A stretch of DNA of 64,000 nt from Cymbomonas tetramitiformis (GCA_001247695.2 LGRX02034421.1:1-64000); one strand, 5' to 3'. Counted from the stretch's first letter, positions 22,617 through 33,383 are shown. The notes: generated from the letters alone by a model not told the origin. Program-made: numbers and translations.

Positions 22617-23134
22617 CAAGGGTGAAATTTCGGATTTTGGGATTCGCGCCGGCTCGGCGCTTGGGAGAGAAGGCCAGCGCCCTCGCGCCGCGAGGCATCG
22701 CTTGGGCAGTTAGCACAGGCGCCGGCGCGGCGCTAGCCTGGAAAATCGTCCGCCGGGGCGCCAGCATCTCAAAAGAATTGCCTTGTGACGCCCTGAGACA
22801 GTAGCGGCACGTTACATGTCGCTGAGCCCTGCTCGACACGTTACTTGCTGCACTCGTGCACTTTCTCCTTGTGTTTTCTCTCTCTGATGAATCATGAGTC
22901 AATCGCTTCGAGCGTTCGGTTGGGATCCGACCTCCGCGACGCGAGCAACGCTGAGCGGGGTTTTCGGGTTTCAGGCGCTGGCGCTTTGGCGGATGAAGGC
23001 AGCGCCACCGCGGCGCTTGGGCGTGAGGCACGGCGCGGCCGCTGGCGCGGCACCGCAAGCGCTGCCGCTGGCGCGGCGCCTGTACCCTCGAGGGCCCGCT
23101 GGCGCGTCCGATTTAGGCGCAAATTTCACCCTTG
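22617..23134. mobile_element. TIR element E3, GC-rich, hAT-like candidate, 518 bp
   Basis: The ends CAAGGGTGAAATTT and AAATTTCACCCTTG form a 14-bp perfect inverted repeat. Flanks are ATCTTAAT on the left and, one base further out, TTCTTAAT on the right, an imperfect 8-bp duplication. The outer parts are filled with GCGCCGGCGCGG and CTGGCGCGGC words, so the element is far richer in G+C than its AT-rich neighbours. The centre (22790-22900) is ordinary sequence. No protein is encoded. Confidence 0.65.
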
Positions 23135-23424
23135 ATTCTTAATCTTGAACCTATAATGATCTTAGATCTATGATGAATAATAAATTTTAACAATAAATTC
23201 TAATTTAAATCATAGATTTAAGCGATAAAATATCGTAAAAACCTAACCCCTCGGCTTAACGTTAAGGGCCCTTTAGCTTTGCAAGACCGACCATACTTCT
23301 GTGTCACATTGCCGACCCACCCAAAGCTGTGTCACCTTTTGACCGCGCTTCAACATATTTTTTGCTGAAAACCTGTACCATACACTCTCAGATCTCCTGA
23401 GACTCTGGGAAGAGACTTTGTACC

Positions 23425-25146
23425 ATGGCTGAGACTCACGGCGATGGACACAATTGGGCAGGTTCCGAGGTTATTGCCGAGGACTCTGAAGACGTAGAAG
23501 ATGATACTAGCGACGATGATTATACTCACAGTAGCGGCTCATCGTACCTCGGATCAGATGTCGAATTCGCCCACGACTTTCCCCCGCTCTATAGCCTTAA
23601 CCCTGGCGAGCCAGGGGGGTTTCACGTGGTGCTTCCAGATGATGGACCCTTTGTCCAAGCAACGCACAGCGACAGCGAAGAATCTGGAGAGAGTCAATTA
23701 TTGCGTGAAGATGAGAACGCCACTATGCCGCAGCATCTAGTTGAACCGTTCTATGAGTCTCCAGGCAGTTCAAACCCGGACTCGACACAACTAAGCACAG
23801 GCGTGCACGATTTAAGGACAATCGTGACACACCATCAGTGTTGCGACGCGCTTTGTGCGATAGACCAACGATATCTAGTATGTGCGAAGACGAGAAGCGC
23901 GCTTGTCGTTTATGATACCAAGAAGCACACCATGGTCGGCCCCCGTCATGCAGTCGGGTTTGATGTATACGGCGTCAGTGTGCAGGATGCACTGTCTCTG
24001 ATTGCTGTGGGCGGTTCCAGACGTGCTGAAGGAGTAAACGCCGCTGTCTATCGATATCAGATAACGGAAGACGAACCAGGAAGCACGTTGGAGTTGTTGG
24101 ACGCGGCGTACTTGGACACCGATATGGTCAACTCAGTCCGCTTTGGTTACACCAAGACCTCTGGTGGCACCTTAGCGCCCATGCTCATCGCAGGGCTTCA
24201 GAATGACACGGTGCAAGTCTTCCCGGTACTGTCAGTCGTAGACCCGACAGGTTTTCGGAAAAGTAGTATCGCACTCAACCCTAAAGCGCCAGATTCGTTC
24301 CACTTTGACTTTCCCCCAGGCGCTGTCAACTGTGCCTCGTCTTCTCCAGACGGCCGCTGGCTCGCAATGGTGGGCGATTCTTCCGAAGTACACGTTCATG
24401 GGGGTGATAGAGGCTATCAGACGAGTCATGGTTGTAATAAAGTTGTGCTTGACTACCTTCCTGAGGTAGACGAGAGCGAAGCTGCAGCTTGTCAATATGT
24501 CGCTTGGAGTGGAAACAGCCAGTTCCTTGCTGCTTCTAGTGATGCCCCACACAATTACAGTGTTGTCGTTTGGCGGGTATCGCCAACGCGAGGTGCATCA
24601 CGTGAAGATGGCGAGGTCGAGAATCAATGCGGGGAGTTTTTCTTTGAGAAGATTGCAGTCTTTATCGACCACAACTCGCCTTGCCTGGCTCTCCGCTTTT
24701 CAGCGGCGCGGCCGTCACTATTGATCTGGACGGAAAAAGATGGCCTCGTGTTCTGCTGCGACCTCTCTGGGGAGAGCCTCGAACCAGACGAAGTTAACTT
24801 TCACGTAATGTCCGAAGAATTCACTGCCGTAACCTCCGCAATTCAGAGGGTGGAAGTCCCCGGTCGCGCGATTTCCGGTTTGACCGTCGCGGAGGACGCA
24901 GTGTTCATTGCTTCGACCGATTTTGTCACTGAATATAGAGTTCTAACGGAATGGAACTCTGTCACACACTGCAAGTTTCCAGAAATGTTCCGCGACGCTG
25001 TGAAGGTTTTGCTTCTGGCCTCAGCCCGAGGAGGAAAGAGCCCGGAAGTGCGCGGCATCTGGTCACTTCCGGAGGCGATCGTGCATTCGGTATTGAAGCT
25101 AAGTGCGTTTCCGCTGGATGCTTGGACTGCTAATGAATATCCTTAG
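23425..25146 (+). CDS. WD40-repeat-like protein, intronless
   Basis: The 573-residue ORF starts in a good eukaryotic context (ACCATGG). Residues 1-100 are acidic, Ser/Asp-rich and probably disordered. From about residue 125 the sequence has WD40-like blades without full WD dipeptides: CCDALCAIDQRYLVCAKT with SALVVYD, VNCASSSPDGRWLAMVG, CQYVAWSGNSQFLAASSD with VVVWRV, and CLALRFSAARPSLLIWTEKD. The last block resembles the LLxWxE segment of fungal and plant WD proteins carrying DUF2415. Such proteins are scaffolds, and the specific role here is unknown. The ORF has no frameshifts, unlike the large genes downstream. Nothing indicates transfer. Confidence 0.8.
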   Translation: MAETHGDGHNWAGSEVIAEDSEDVEDDTSDDDYTHSSGSSYLGSDVEFAHDFPPLYSLNPGEPGGFHVVLPDDGPFVQATHSDSEESGESQLLREDENATMPQHLVEPFYESPGSSNPDSTQLSTGVHDLRTIVTHHQCCDALCAIDQRYLVCAKTRSALVVYDTKKHTMVGPRHAVGFDVYGVSVQDALSLIAVGGSRRAEGVNAAVYRYQITEDEPGSTLELLDAAYLDTDMVNSVRFGYTKTSGGTLAPMLIAGLQNDTVQVFPVLSVVDPTGFRKSSIALNPKAPDSFHFDFPPGAVNCASSSPDGRWLAMVGDSSEVHVHGGDRGYQTSHGCNKVVLDYLPEVDESEAAACQYVAWSGNSQFLAASSDAPHNYSVVVWRVSPTRGASREDGEVENQCGEFFFEKIAVFIDHNSPCLALRFSAARPSLLIWTEKDGLVFCCDLSGESLEPDEVNFHVMSEEFTAVTSAIQRVEVPGRAISGLTVAEDAVFIASTDFVTEYRVLTEWNSVTHCKFPEMFRDAVKVLLLASARGGKSPEVRGIWSLPEAIVHSVLKLSAFPLDAWTANEYP

Positions 25147-25378
25147 AAACTTCTGGTGGCCACTGTTTCCTTCTAATAGTACATTCCTTTTCAGCTGGCA
25201 GGGTGCTCGTGGGGAGTTGCGTGCCGCTGGATAGAGCTCCCCAGTCCGAATTTGAGAAAACCGTTGACAGATGTATGTATGCTTATCCTTGCGACTCCTT
25301 TGGCATCCCGTAGCCACAGGAGACTGCACTATGTACCCACGCCGGGGATTAAAGGATTCAGCACACACTTCGGGACAC

Positions 25379-26140
25379 CTATCCGGATTCTCCGGAGCTC
25401 ACTAGTGAAGAACGGGACCCCCTAAGCCTCGCTGAGCCAACAGAGCCCCTCTGCATCCGCACCGCCAGCGCACTGCCGCCTTGTGCCTGAAGCCGGTTCA
25501 TCCCTGCCCCGCGAGCTGCGCGAGCCATATTTCCACCACCAAGCCCACGCGCAAGACCACCCCTCTGCTCCCTGAGCCTCACTGGGCCACCTGAGCCCCT
25601 CTGCGGCTGTCCTGCCGGCGCACTGCTGCTGTGTCTCTGGAGCCGGCTCACCTCCGCCAATCGAGCCACCCCTCCACCACCAAGCCCACATCCCACATCA
25701 CCCCGCTGCCCCCTACAACCTGGTCTCAAGAGAGCTTGCCCACCCACGCCACGGCCAGAATGCCCAAGCGCTGTCCCAAGGGGCTGAGAATGATAAACTG
25801 GGTTGCCCTCATCCAAACTTGCGAATCCGTCACCGACTTGCGCCTGTAGCCCTCTACCCCCAACACCAACTCCCCGTGACTGGAGCCCTTGCGCTGATTG
25901 CCTTGCGAGGTGGCCGCGAACTTGAGCAATGCGCTCCACACTTGCGCTGTAACTCTCACGCCGCACTGTTCCTACTTGAGGTCCCATCCTCACAGTTGCC
26001 TGTGTGTCCCAAGCCCTCCCGGTGGCCAATAGTTCACCACCCGGTCGTCGCATATCGGTCGTGCCCGGTCGTACCATATACTGGTCCCACGCGTAAAAAT
26101 CATATATCAGCGATAGATTGCATCCGTTGGAGCACCCCAA
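25379..26140 (-). CDS. Hypothetical Gly/Arg/Gln-rich repeat ORF
   Basis: A 253-residue minus-strand ORF with low-complexity composition. Its C-terminal half contains two copies of a roughly 45-residue unit (RLQ, then RGSGGPVRLREQRGGLARGLGGG or a variant), reflecting a 137-bp tandem repeat at 25425-25695. No domain or splice partner was recognised. The repeat may be non-coding DNA that happens to stay open in several frames. Confidence 0.25.
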   Translation of the reverse strand: MGCSNGCNLSLIYDFYAWDQYMVRPGTTDMRRPGGELLATGRAWDTQATVRMGPQVGTVRRESYSASVERIAQVRGHLARQSAQGLQSRGVGVGGRGLQAQVGDGFASLDEGNPVYHSQPLGTALGHSGRGVGGQALLRPGCRGQRGDVGCGLGGGGVARLAEVSRLQRHSSSAPAGQPQRGSGGPVRLREQRGGLARGLGGGNMARAARGAGMNRLQAQGGSALAVRMQRGSVGSARLRGSRSSLVSSGESG

Positions 26141-27470
26141 TCAATCGATATCCACACACCGAAGCGAGTATGTTTCAGAGTATGAAGTGCCAAGGACAGT
26201 CAGGGTGCGGTCAGGAAAACGACGACGAGAGACTCGGCTGATGAGTAGAGTTGGGGATAATGTCCGCCGCGGATGGTGGCAGATCACAATAATAATATGC
26301 CCCTTCTCTAAAGTTGGGCCCAAGGGGTATTATAAATTAAAATATAATTCATCGCAATACAGGGAATTTGTGACCCGTGGCGGACGTTATATTGCAGACT
26401 CCGATTGAGAGTATTCCTCACCATGTATGTGCCTTACAAACTTTTGGGTAAAATGGGGCGGTTCGCGCGTGTGAAATTTGAATGAATTAGGGGATGCCCT
26501 CTTAAGGAGACTTGTTGCTGAGATCCGGGTATCTAGGACCCCAGGCAGCCCTGACAGGCAGGCCCCTGACCCCCTGACTCGAATCCGTCCAGAGGTAGTG
26601 ACTGTGACAGCTGTGTCACTGGTCAGTAGTTTCGACACGTGCCGTTCCGACCGTTCAGACCGAGCGAGGTTTTAGGTTTCTTCACTCAGTATTTATTCAC
26701 TTTATCAATATCTATATCAGTTTTCGTTTCTATCACTGTATTCTGAGTTTGCATATATCGGAGATATACCCGTAGTATATCGGTACTTGTAGTATTTTTG
26801 TAAAATTGTGCATGCACGATCGCGGTATCAAAAAACGATTATTGCAAAAGTTATGGCTGTTTTTCAAATTTAACAACCATTACCCTAGGACCTGAAAATG
26901 GCGTCAGCCATTCAATGGTGATGCCGTTAGCCATTTAATGGCGTCATCCATTATAGGTGCAGGTGGGTGATGACATAAACAAGCCTATAAAAAAAACTGG
27001 TATCGAAAATTAGAGTGAGCAGTCACCTACATTTGAGACAACATCGAGATTGCATGAAAATAATTATTAACGTCGCTCGCGTTTCGCTGTCCCGTCGCGG
27101 TGTCCCGTTGCGGTGTCGTTGTCGCATCGCGACGAGCAGCGATCTGCTCCAAAAAATTAAAAACTTGCCACCTGCACCTCAAGATCCGTTCGCATTGGCG
27201 GAAATCGAATTTTAACCAATAGCCGAACTTCGGGCATCTGATGGGTTGGACAGAGCAACTGACAACGATGTTCGATGCGGACGGTTGAATTGTGATATTT
27301 AGTTCAAAATAATTTCTAACCAGTAGCCATAAAGCGCGGATTTTGAAATCAGGCTCGGCGTTCACATTTTTCACATTTTCCCACGGCCTTCATTGCACTG
27401 CCTATACTGTGGGTTGTTCTTGCAGTTTGAGTTGTTTAAGTTGAACCCCCCCTAGCAGCACGCTTTTCAG
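26141..27470. other. AT-rich intergenic, short palindromic words only
   Basis: No gene is supported. Between 26905 and 26955 the word GCCATTTAATGGC and variants occur three times within 50 bp. 26548-26570 shares a short GGCAGCCCTGAC/CAGGCCCCT pair with 10270-10310. Confidence 0.35.
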
Positions 27471-27474
27471 TCCG

Positions 27475-27880
27475 GGGAGGTAGTTGCGCGGATACCACCA
27501 TCACGTGAGCGCGGAGGCCTGCTGCCTCGAATGGTTCCTGCATCGTGATGAGAACTCGGTGAGTTCTCGCGTTTTAGGACGAACCATTCGACGTCAGCCG
27601 CACACCTGTGGACACTCTCGCGTGCACAGGTGACGTACACCCGGCTGTCATAGTCGCGGGTGATGATGATGGTTACATGAAAGGCGGGGAGGTGGGCAGC
27701 CTGCTGCCTCGAATGGTCCCTGCACCATCGTGAGAACTCGGTGAGTTATTGCGTTTTAGGAACCATTCGACGTCAGCCGCACACCTGCGGACACCTTCGA
27801 TGTGGACGGGTGGCGTACAAGTGCTGTCCTCGCGGGTGATGGTAATGGCGACGTGTACAGTGGGGAGGTGGGCAGCGAAT
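27475..27880. repeat. Two-copy tandem repeat, period 182 bp
   Basis: GCCTGCTGCCTCGAATGG recurs at about 27517 and 27699. The copies share GAGAACTCGGTGAGTT, a short inverted CGAATGGT/ACCATTCG pair and the CGACGTCAGCCGCACACCTG block. Neither copy has a convincing ORF. Confidence 0.65.
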
Positions 27881-29021
27881 TTTGGGACTTGATTTCGGGT
27901 TTACAGCGAGTTTGTGGGGGTTTTGGCAGTGGGTTGAGAGGACCCCCCAGCCCCCTAGCTGCAAGGCTTTCGGTCTAGGGGCGGACCCCCCCCCCACCCC
28001 ACCCTAGCAACACGGATGTTCTATCTCCCCCCGCGAGGAATGTTCGTCCGCCCTATACATTTTATCCTACGTTGGCTGCGCGAAATTATCCGGGCATCCG
28101 GGCAGGTGAGGGACGGCGTGGAGATGTGTTCAAAATGCTTTGGAACAAACCTAAACGAGTGAATGGCGTTATCCACACTCAGGCAACAGCTCCCAATCAT
28201 CATCCACTTTTTGTTCGGTTCATACACAAGTCTAAGCGCACATTACGCGAGCTTTCGTAGACGCACTTTTCCCGAGCTTAAAAATTAGCAGTAACGGCAG
28301 CGTCGGTGGTATGCAACGCCTTCCGATAACAATATTATATTCACTGCAAAAGCACCATCACATCACAACGTCAGCGTGTATATTGCTCTGGGACGGACTT
28401 TCAATATACCCTACGTGAACCCTTCATTCTACACATTTGTAATGTGTGGGTATCAAAAGCCCGTGCTACGGTTCTGACCTTCCTACACTTTTAGGCACTT
28501 TGCTGATGATTACCGTATGTTGGCACCACGGCCAAAGCGAAAAGGGCCACTGCGCGTGCAGTGGCGGAAACGGCCATGTTTGCCCAGTATGTGCAGTGGC
28601 GCAGCGTCATTGCCTATGCAGGCCCGGCGTCATAACGTTCGTAAGTTCCATGTATGCATGGTGCCATGTTTATCTGTCTCTATTGCACTCATCGAACCGA
28701 TATTTCTGGAATGCAGCAACAACATACATGGCACCAACTGTATCGAGTTTCACTATACCAATTGTTTCGCAGCGCCTTGTAGTGTTTCATTTCTCTTCAC
28801 TTGAAACTACGAATTGCCATCCCTTCTCATCAAGTAAGCAGAAAATACATTTCAATCCAATGGAGAATCGATGGACAGGCGGACCTGTCAGATATTTACA
28901 TTATATACAATAACTAATTCTGGAAGGCAGGCAGCTCATGCCACATCAAATGACCAACAGGCATATAGTCAACAATGACTACGCCATCGCCTACGATTTC
29001 AGTTAAGGTGGCTTCACGGCA
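27881..29021. other. Intergenic; weak plus-strand ORF only
   Basis: A 155-residue plus-strand ORF at 28446-28913 is Cys/Ser-rich without any recognisable domain and is probably chance. Nothing else was seen. Confidence 0.3.
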
Positions 29022-29243
29022 CTACTGAGCTGACGGGCTGCGGAGCGAGTTTTGCCTCTCACATTCACTTTTCAACTCAAAGGAAAGCTTCTCTAATTTT
29101 TGTCCTAAAAGCTTTTCTTTCCGAATGGCGGTTCTCTGACTGTGTCCTGCCGCGCGAGCGACAAGCACTTCCAGAGTAGAGTGCTGGGCATTCAGAGCCG
29201 CTTCCCACACCGGCACCCTGTGAAAGTTCCTCCCATACCCCAA
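29022..29243 (-). CDS. Coding-like C-terminal fragment with helical tail
   Basis: A 73-residue minus-strand frame with a balanced, helix-forming composition (AIRKEKLLGQKLEKLSFELK) and a stop at 29022. It may be the last exon of a gene whose other exons I could not find, or a chance ORF. No family was recognised. Confidence 0.2.
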   Translation of the reverse strand: MGYGRNFHRVPVWEAALNAQHSTLEVLVARAAGHSQRTAIRKEKLLGQKLEKLSFELKSECERQNSLRSPSAQ

Positions 29244-29606
29244 ATTAGCAATTCAGTCATTCATTACTACTGCTGCGTGTCTGCTCAGTGCTGTTGCTGC
29301 TCGTCCTAGTACTGCATACCCTGTGTGTTCTGTTTAAATTGGAATGTAGTAGAATAGTAGGGGTAGGCGTATGCGCTGCTGTGCGAGGACACTGATGTAA
29401 AACCACACATTGAAAATGACCCCAACACTGAAGATTGAGGGTTCAAAGTCAGCGGAACAACACCTGGCGATTTCAAGGACGCGGAGAGTAAGCCCCACGC
29501 GGGATCCACTGAAAGTGTTCAGGCACAGCTGTTGGCAGAACTACAACCGCTCTTCGAGCAGAGAGCGCTCTCACTGTGCGAGCGGAAGAGTTAAGATTCG
29601 TGCGGA
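29244..29606. other. Spacer, no feature seen
   Basis: No gene or repeat recognised between the minus-strand fragment and the retroelement-like ORF. Confidence 0.4.
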
Positions 29607-29819
29607 ATGGCGGAGGCTAGCGCGGAGGATAAAGGGCGGGCTGGTCCGAAGTGGGACGCCCTGACTGAGGCCCTGACCGACCACTTTTCCGATGTCGGCC
29701 CTTACACCAAGTGCCCTAAAAAAATGGAGTTTGACGAGCATGGCCGTGCTTTACGACATGTCTGGGTCTCAGACATTCCACCAGCCGGCGAAGACGCCAA
29801 ACTCCTCAGTGTGCTATGA
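29607..29819 (+). CDS. N-terminal fragment of a retroelement-associated ORF (possible gag-like)
   Basis: A 70-residue ORF containing WDALTEALTDHFSDVGPYT and a stop at the end. It is followed after 14 bp by the ORF that enters the ELNEDEIT repeat array, and then by the RT-like pseudogene at 31547-33031 on the same strand. I infer that it is the 5' coding part of that retroelement. No capsid or zinc-finger signature is visible to prove it. Confidence 0.35.
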   Translation: MAEASAEDKGRAGPKWDALTEALTDHFSDVGPYTKCPKKMEFDEHGRALRHVWVSDIPPAGEDAKLLSVL

Positions 29820-29832
29820 GTAGAAAACCCTG

Positions 29833-31188
29833 GTGCTGATGCTCTCCTTCGTTTTCGACACCAAGGAGCTTTCTGAGCAGGTAGAGGCGCAGATCCACGA
29901 GCTCAACGAGGATGAGATCACGGAGCTCAACGAGGATGATATCGCGGAGCTCAACAAGGATGCGGTCACGGAGCTCAACGAGGATGAGATCACGGAGCTC
30001 AACAAAGATGAGATCACGGAGCTAAACAAGGATGCGATCACGGAGCTCGACGAGGATGAGATCACGGAGATCAACGAGGATGCGATCACGGAGCTCAACG
30101 AGGATGCGATCGCAGAGCTCCACGAGGCTGCGATTGCGGAGCTCAACGAGGATGAGGTGACGGAGCTCAACGAGGATGAGATCACGGAGCTCCACCAGGA
30201 TGAGGTCACGGAGCTCAACGAGGATGAGATCGCGGAGCTCAACGAGAGCATGAGGTCACGGAGCTCAACGAGGATGCGATCACCGGAGCTCAACGAGGAT
30301 GCAATCACGGAGCTCAACGAGGATGCGATTGCGGAGCTAACGAGGATGAGGTCATGGAGCTCAACGAGGATGAGGTCACGGAGCTCAACGAGGATGACGT
30401 CACGGAGATCAACGAGGATGCGATCACGAGCTCAACGAGAATGTGGTCACGGAGCCCAACGAGGATGCGATCACGGAGCTCAACGAGAGGATGCGATCAC
30501 GGAGCTCAACGAGGATGCGATTAGTGGAGCTCAACGAGGATGCGAGATCACGGGCTCAACGAGGATGAGGTCACGAGATCAACGAGGATGCGATTGCGGA
30601 GCTCAACGAGGATGAGATTGCAGAGCTCAAGGGAGGATGCGATCACGGAGCTCAACGAGGATGAGGTCACGGAGCTCAACGAGGATGAGGTCACGGAGCT
30701 CAACGAGACGCGATTGGGCGGAGCTCAACGAGGATGCGATTGCGGGAGCTCAACGAGGATGAGGTCACGGAGCTCAACGAGGATGTGATTGCGGAGCTCA
30801 ACGAGGATGAGGTCACGGAGCTCAACGAGAATGAGGTCACGGAGCTCAACGAGATGAGGTCGCAGAGCTCAACGAGGATGCGATTGCGGAGCTCAACGAG
30901 CATGAGGTCACGGAGCTCAACGAGGATGAGGTCACGGAGCTCAACGAGGATGAGGTCACGGAGCTCAACGAGGATGCGATTGTGGGGCTCAACGAGGATG
31001 CGATTGCAGAGCTCAACGAGGATGCGATTGCGGAGCTCAACGAGGACGAGGTCACGGACCTCAACGAGGATGAGGTCACGGACCTCAACGAGGATGCGAT
31101 CACGGAGGCCGTTTTCCACTTGGGTCACACTGTGCAGGACGTGTACCGAAACTCGTGTAACTAGCACACAATGCTCCGCGTGGAACAA
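29833..31188 (+). pseudogene. Acidic ELNED(E/A)(I/V)T repeat ORF, frameshifted
   Basis: From 29833 the frame runs FDTKELSEQVEAQIHELNED and then about 15 perfect or near-perfect octapeptide repeats of the type ELNEDEIT. Beyond about 30245 single-base shifts throw the reading into other frames (basic SSTRMRSR), but the original acidic frame returns repeatedly. After the array it continues as AVFHLGHTVQDVYRNSC to a stop at 31162. A highly charged amphipathic coiled helix is expected from intact repeats. The frameshifts make a single long product unlikely, unless they are sequencing indels. Confidence 0.5.
29893..31110 (+). repeat. 24-bp coding minisatellite (about 50 copies)
   Basis: The unit GAGCTCAACGAGGATGAGGT and CACG is repeated across about 1.2 kb. 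Most copies are 24 bp, with scattered 1-2 bp insertions or losses and a variant with GCGATCACG or GCGATTGCG. Because 24 is a multiple of three, the unit encodes an octapeptide. Confidence 0.9.
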
Positions 31189-31238
31189 GAGGCAAATCTG
31201 TTACTCAGCAGTGTCAGCTACTGGAGGTCACGGAGGAC

Positions 31239-31442
31239 ATGTTCCACAACACGCATGCCGAGACCGTCCGCACCGTCATCTTAGACTGCGGGTTCCATGA
31301 ATTTGAGGAGATGAAGACAATGCAGTTCCTCACGCACACGGCGAATCACGGGTCCCGTGGCTGCTTTGCTAAGGAGTCCCTTAAGAGGAAGGAGCGGGGC
31401 AGGGTCAGCAGGGGCCATGGGAAAGGCTCTGGCCTAGCCTAG
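31239..31442 (+). CDS. Retroelement-associated small ORF (fragment)
   Basis: A 67-residue frame with a basic C terminus (SLKRKERGRVSRGHGKGS) between the ELNED array and the RT-like region. It may be the end of a gag-like ORF. There is no zinc knuckle and no independent support. Confidence 0.2.
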   Translation: MFHNTHAETVRTVILDCGFHEFEEMKTMQFLTHTANHGSRGCFAKESLKRKERGRVSRGHGKGSGLA

Positions 31443-31546
31443 TGGAAGCCGCCAGGAGCCACTCCTGAGCTTCTTTTAGGGGTCACACCGCATGTCGCAG
31501 AAGCGGTTAAGATCCCAACTCAGGGCTTGGCGCGCTGTGGGCACCA

Positions 31547-33031
31547 GTGCACAGGTGCTTAGTTGGGTCGGAGAAGATGCTCGCACGCGACGGGCCGCCC
31601 GAGCCAGCCGACCACGGAGTGTCCCTTGGGGACGCCACGGTGGAGCAGCTGGAATTCTTGGAAGAGGAGAAGGAGAGGTGCGCGTGGATGGGTGTGTGGA
31701 CACGAGCTGCACTTGAGCGGAGTGTTCCTGGCGCCAACGACCTGACAGCGCTTCGTGCAGGGCTTCAGGTGGCTGAGCACGCATTGTGCGAGGTCCCAGG
31801 CGCACGATGGAGACCCTGGAGAAGCTGTGGCAGCTGGCGAGGAAGAACGGCTACATGCTCTCCTTTGACCTGTAGGACGGGCACCACATGATCGGCATCC
31901 ACCCAGCGTACCAGAGGTATATGCAGTTCGACCTGCGGGGTTGCCTGATGCAATGTCCGGCACTTCTCTTGGCGGACGGATTCGCTGAGAATCTTCATGA
32001 AGGCGACACAAGTGCTGGCGGAGTGCATCTGGGGGCGCAGATCCACCGCTTGGGAATCGAGCGGAACGAGAAGAAGAAGGTCCGAGAGCCGCCGCATCTT
32101 GTTGGCAGTGCTTGACCTGGGGCTCGCGGCGGACACCGCCAACGGACAGTATCATGTCGTCGATGTCAAGTTGATATATGCTGTATGCTGACAGCATATT
32201 TACAGTTGCAATGATACAAGTATACAGTTGATGTCAAGTTGATATATGTCAGCATAACATACATCAACTTGATGCTAACATATATCAACTTGACATCAAC
32301 TGTACTTAACTGCATGTATGCAACTGTGTACTTGTATGATATCAACTGTATATATGCTGTCAGCATACAGCATATATCAACTTGACATAACGCCAACGGA
32401 CAGTTCAAGGTGACGCCCCAACAGATCGGAAAGACCCAGGCAGGTGTGAGATATGTTTTGAGTTCGGCAAGCAGAGAAGACTCCAGAAGTGGGTGTCGCC
32501 TCGGGAGATAGCTCGCTTCAACAGGCTGTGCCGGGCGGTGCACTTGGCCGCACCGCCGGCCCGCTTTCACCTGCGGGAGATCTGCCAGGCGCGTACCAGC
32601 AGGAAGAGCTGGGGAGCCCATGTAAAGCTTTCTCGGCAAGCATGGAAGGATCTGGAGCAGGGGTCGAGACTCGGAGCAGGAGGCAGGCAGAACGGCCGGG
32701 GCATTTGTCCCACTACCGCTCCCGCTACCGATAGCTTGCACATGAACCCCGCCCTCTTCACTTGGGAGGGAGTTCTCAATCTGAGAGAATCGGGATTCGC
32801 GGAGCAGCGACAAACTAGGATGCTGCATAACACACCTAGAGCCCGAAGTCATCGCACGCACAGTGCTGGCCTTTCTGCGGGAGCTGAGGGGGCGGATGGT
32901 GCTGTTACGAAGCAGCAATCAGGCACTGGCTCACTGGCGCACTGCACCTCGAGGGACCCGGCGCTGATGCGGCGCATGCGGCGGCTGTGGATCATCCTGG
33001 ACCTCCACGGCATCGAGCTGTTGGATTTTTA
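31547..33031 (+). pseudogene. DIRS/Ngaro-like reverse transcriptase-RNase H pseudogene
   Basis: In order, across several frames: a linker with DATVEQLEFLEEEKERC; the RT block with YMLSFDL, an in-frame TAG at 31873, then DGHHMIGIHP and YMQFDLRG; HRLGIERNEKK; and, after the 240-bp insertion, QFKVTPQQIGKTQ, WVSPREIARFNRLCRAVHLA, LSRQAWKDLEQ and a decayed RNase H (VLAFLRELRGRMVLLRSSNQ). This order and wording match RTs of the DIRS/Ngaro type. The stretch that should hold YLDD is deleted, stops and frameshifts are frequent, and no tyrosine recombinase is visible, so the copy is inactive. Confidence 0.75.
32151..32390. mobile_element. Foldback/MITE insertion in the RT pseudogene, 240 bp
   Basis: An AT-rich segment interrupts the RT pseudogene and is flanked by the 14-bp direct repeat CGCCAACGGACAGT (32137-32150 and 32391-32404). 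It is almost wholly self-complementary: the left half begins with ATGTCAAGTTGATATATGCT near 32162, and the right half ends with its complement near 32388. The middle contains further copies of the same motif. No protein is encoded. Confidence 0.8.
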
Positions 33032-33383
33032 GTGGTTTCGAGAGCAAAGCTGACGACACCTGATGACAATGCGCGGGCGGATTGAGACAGTATGCCAGTC
33101 GAGATGTGACACGGACAGTAGTTAAGATTCGTAGTGTTCTCAGGTGTAGCTCTGTTTATTTTGTGCCCTACCTAGCCGGCCCAGTAGAATGGTTGTTTTG
33201 GAATCAGTACGCCCCAAAACAAACACTCAAATTGCCTTCCAAGAAAACAAGCAACTCACCTAGCACGGGAAGGTACCCCCCTTAGCAAAAATGCAGTTCT
33301 TCTTTTCATGGAATTCACTTGCGGTGTGCTCTGGCGAATGTGGTTATTCTTAATTAAGAGGAATACTACATCGCCACTTCATC
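33032..33383. other. Spacer, no feature seen
   Basis: No supportable gene or repeat follows the RNase H remnant here. The microsatellite tract begins at the right edge. Confidence 0.4.

Noticed and set aside
28446..28913. 155-residue Cys/Ser-rich ORF
   Set aside because: No domain, composition typical of chance frames in this base composition, and no splice partners.
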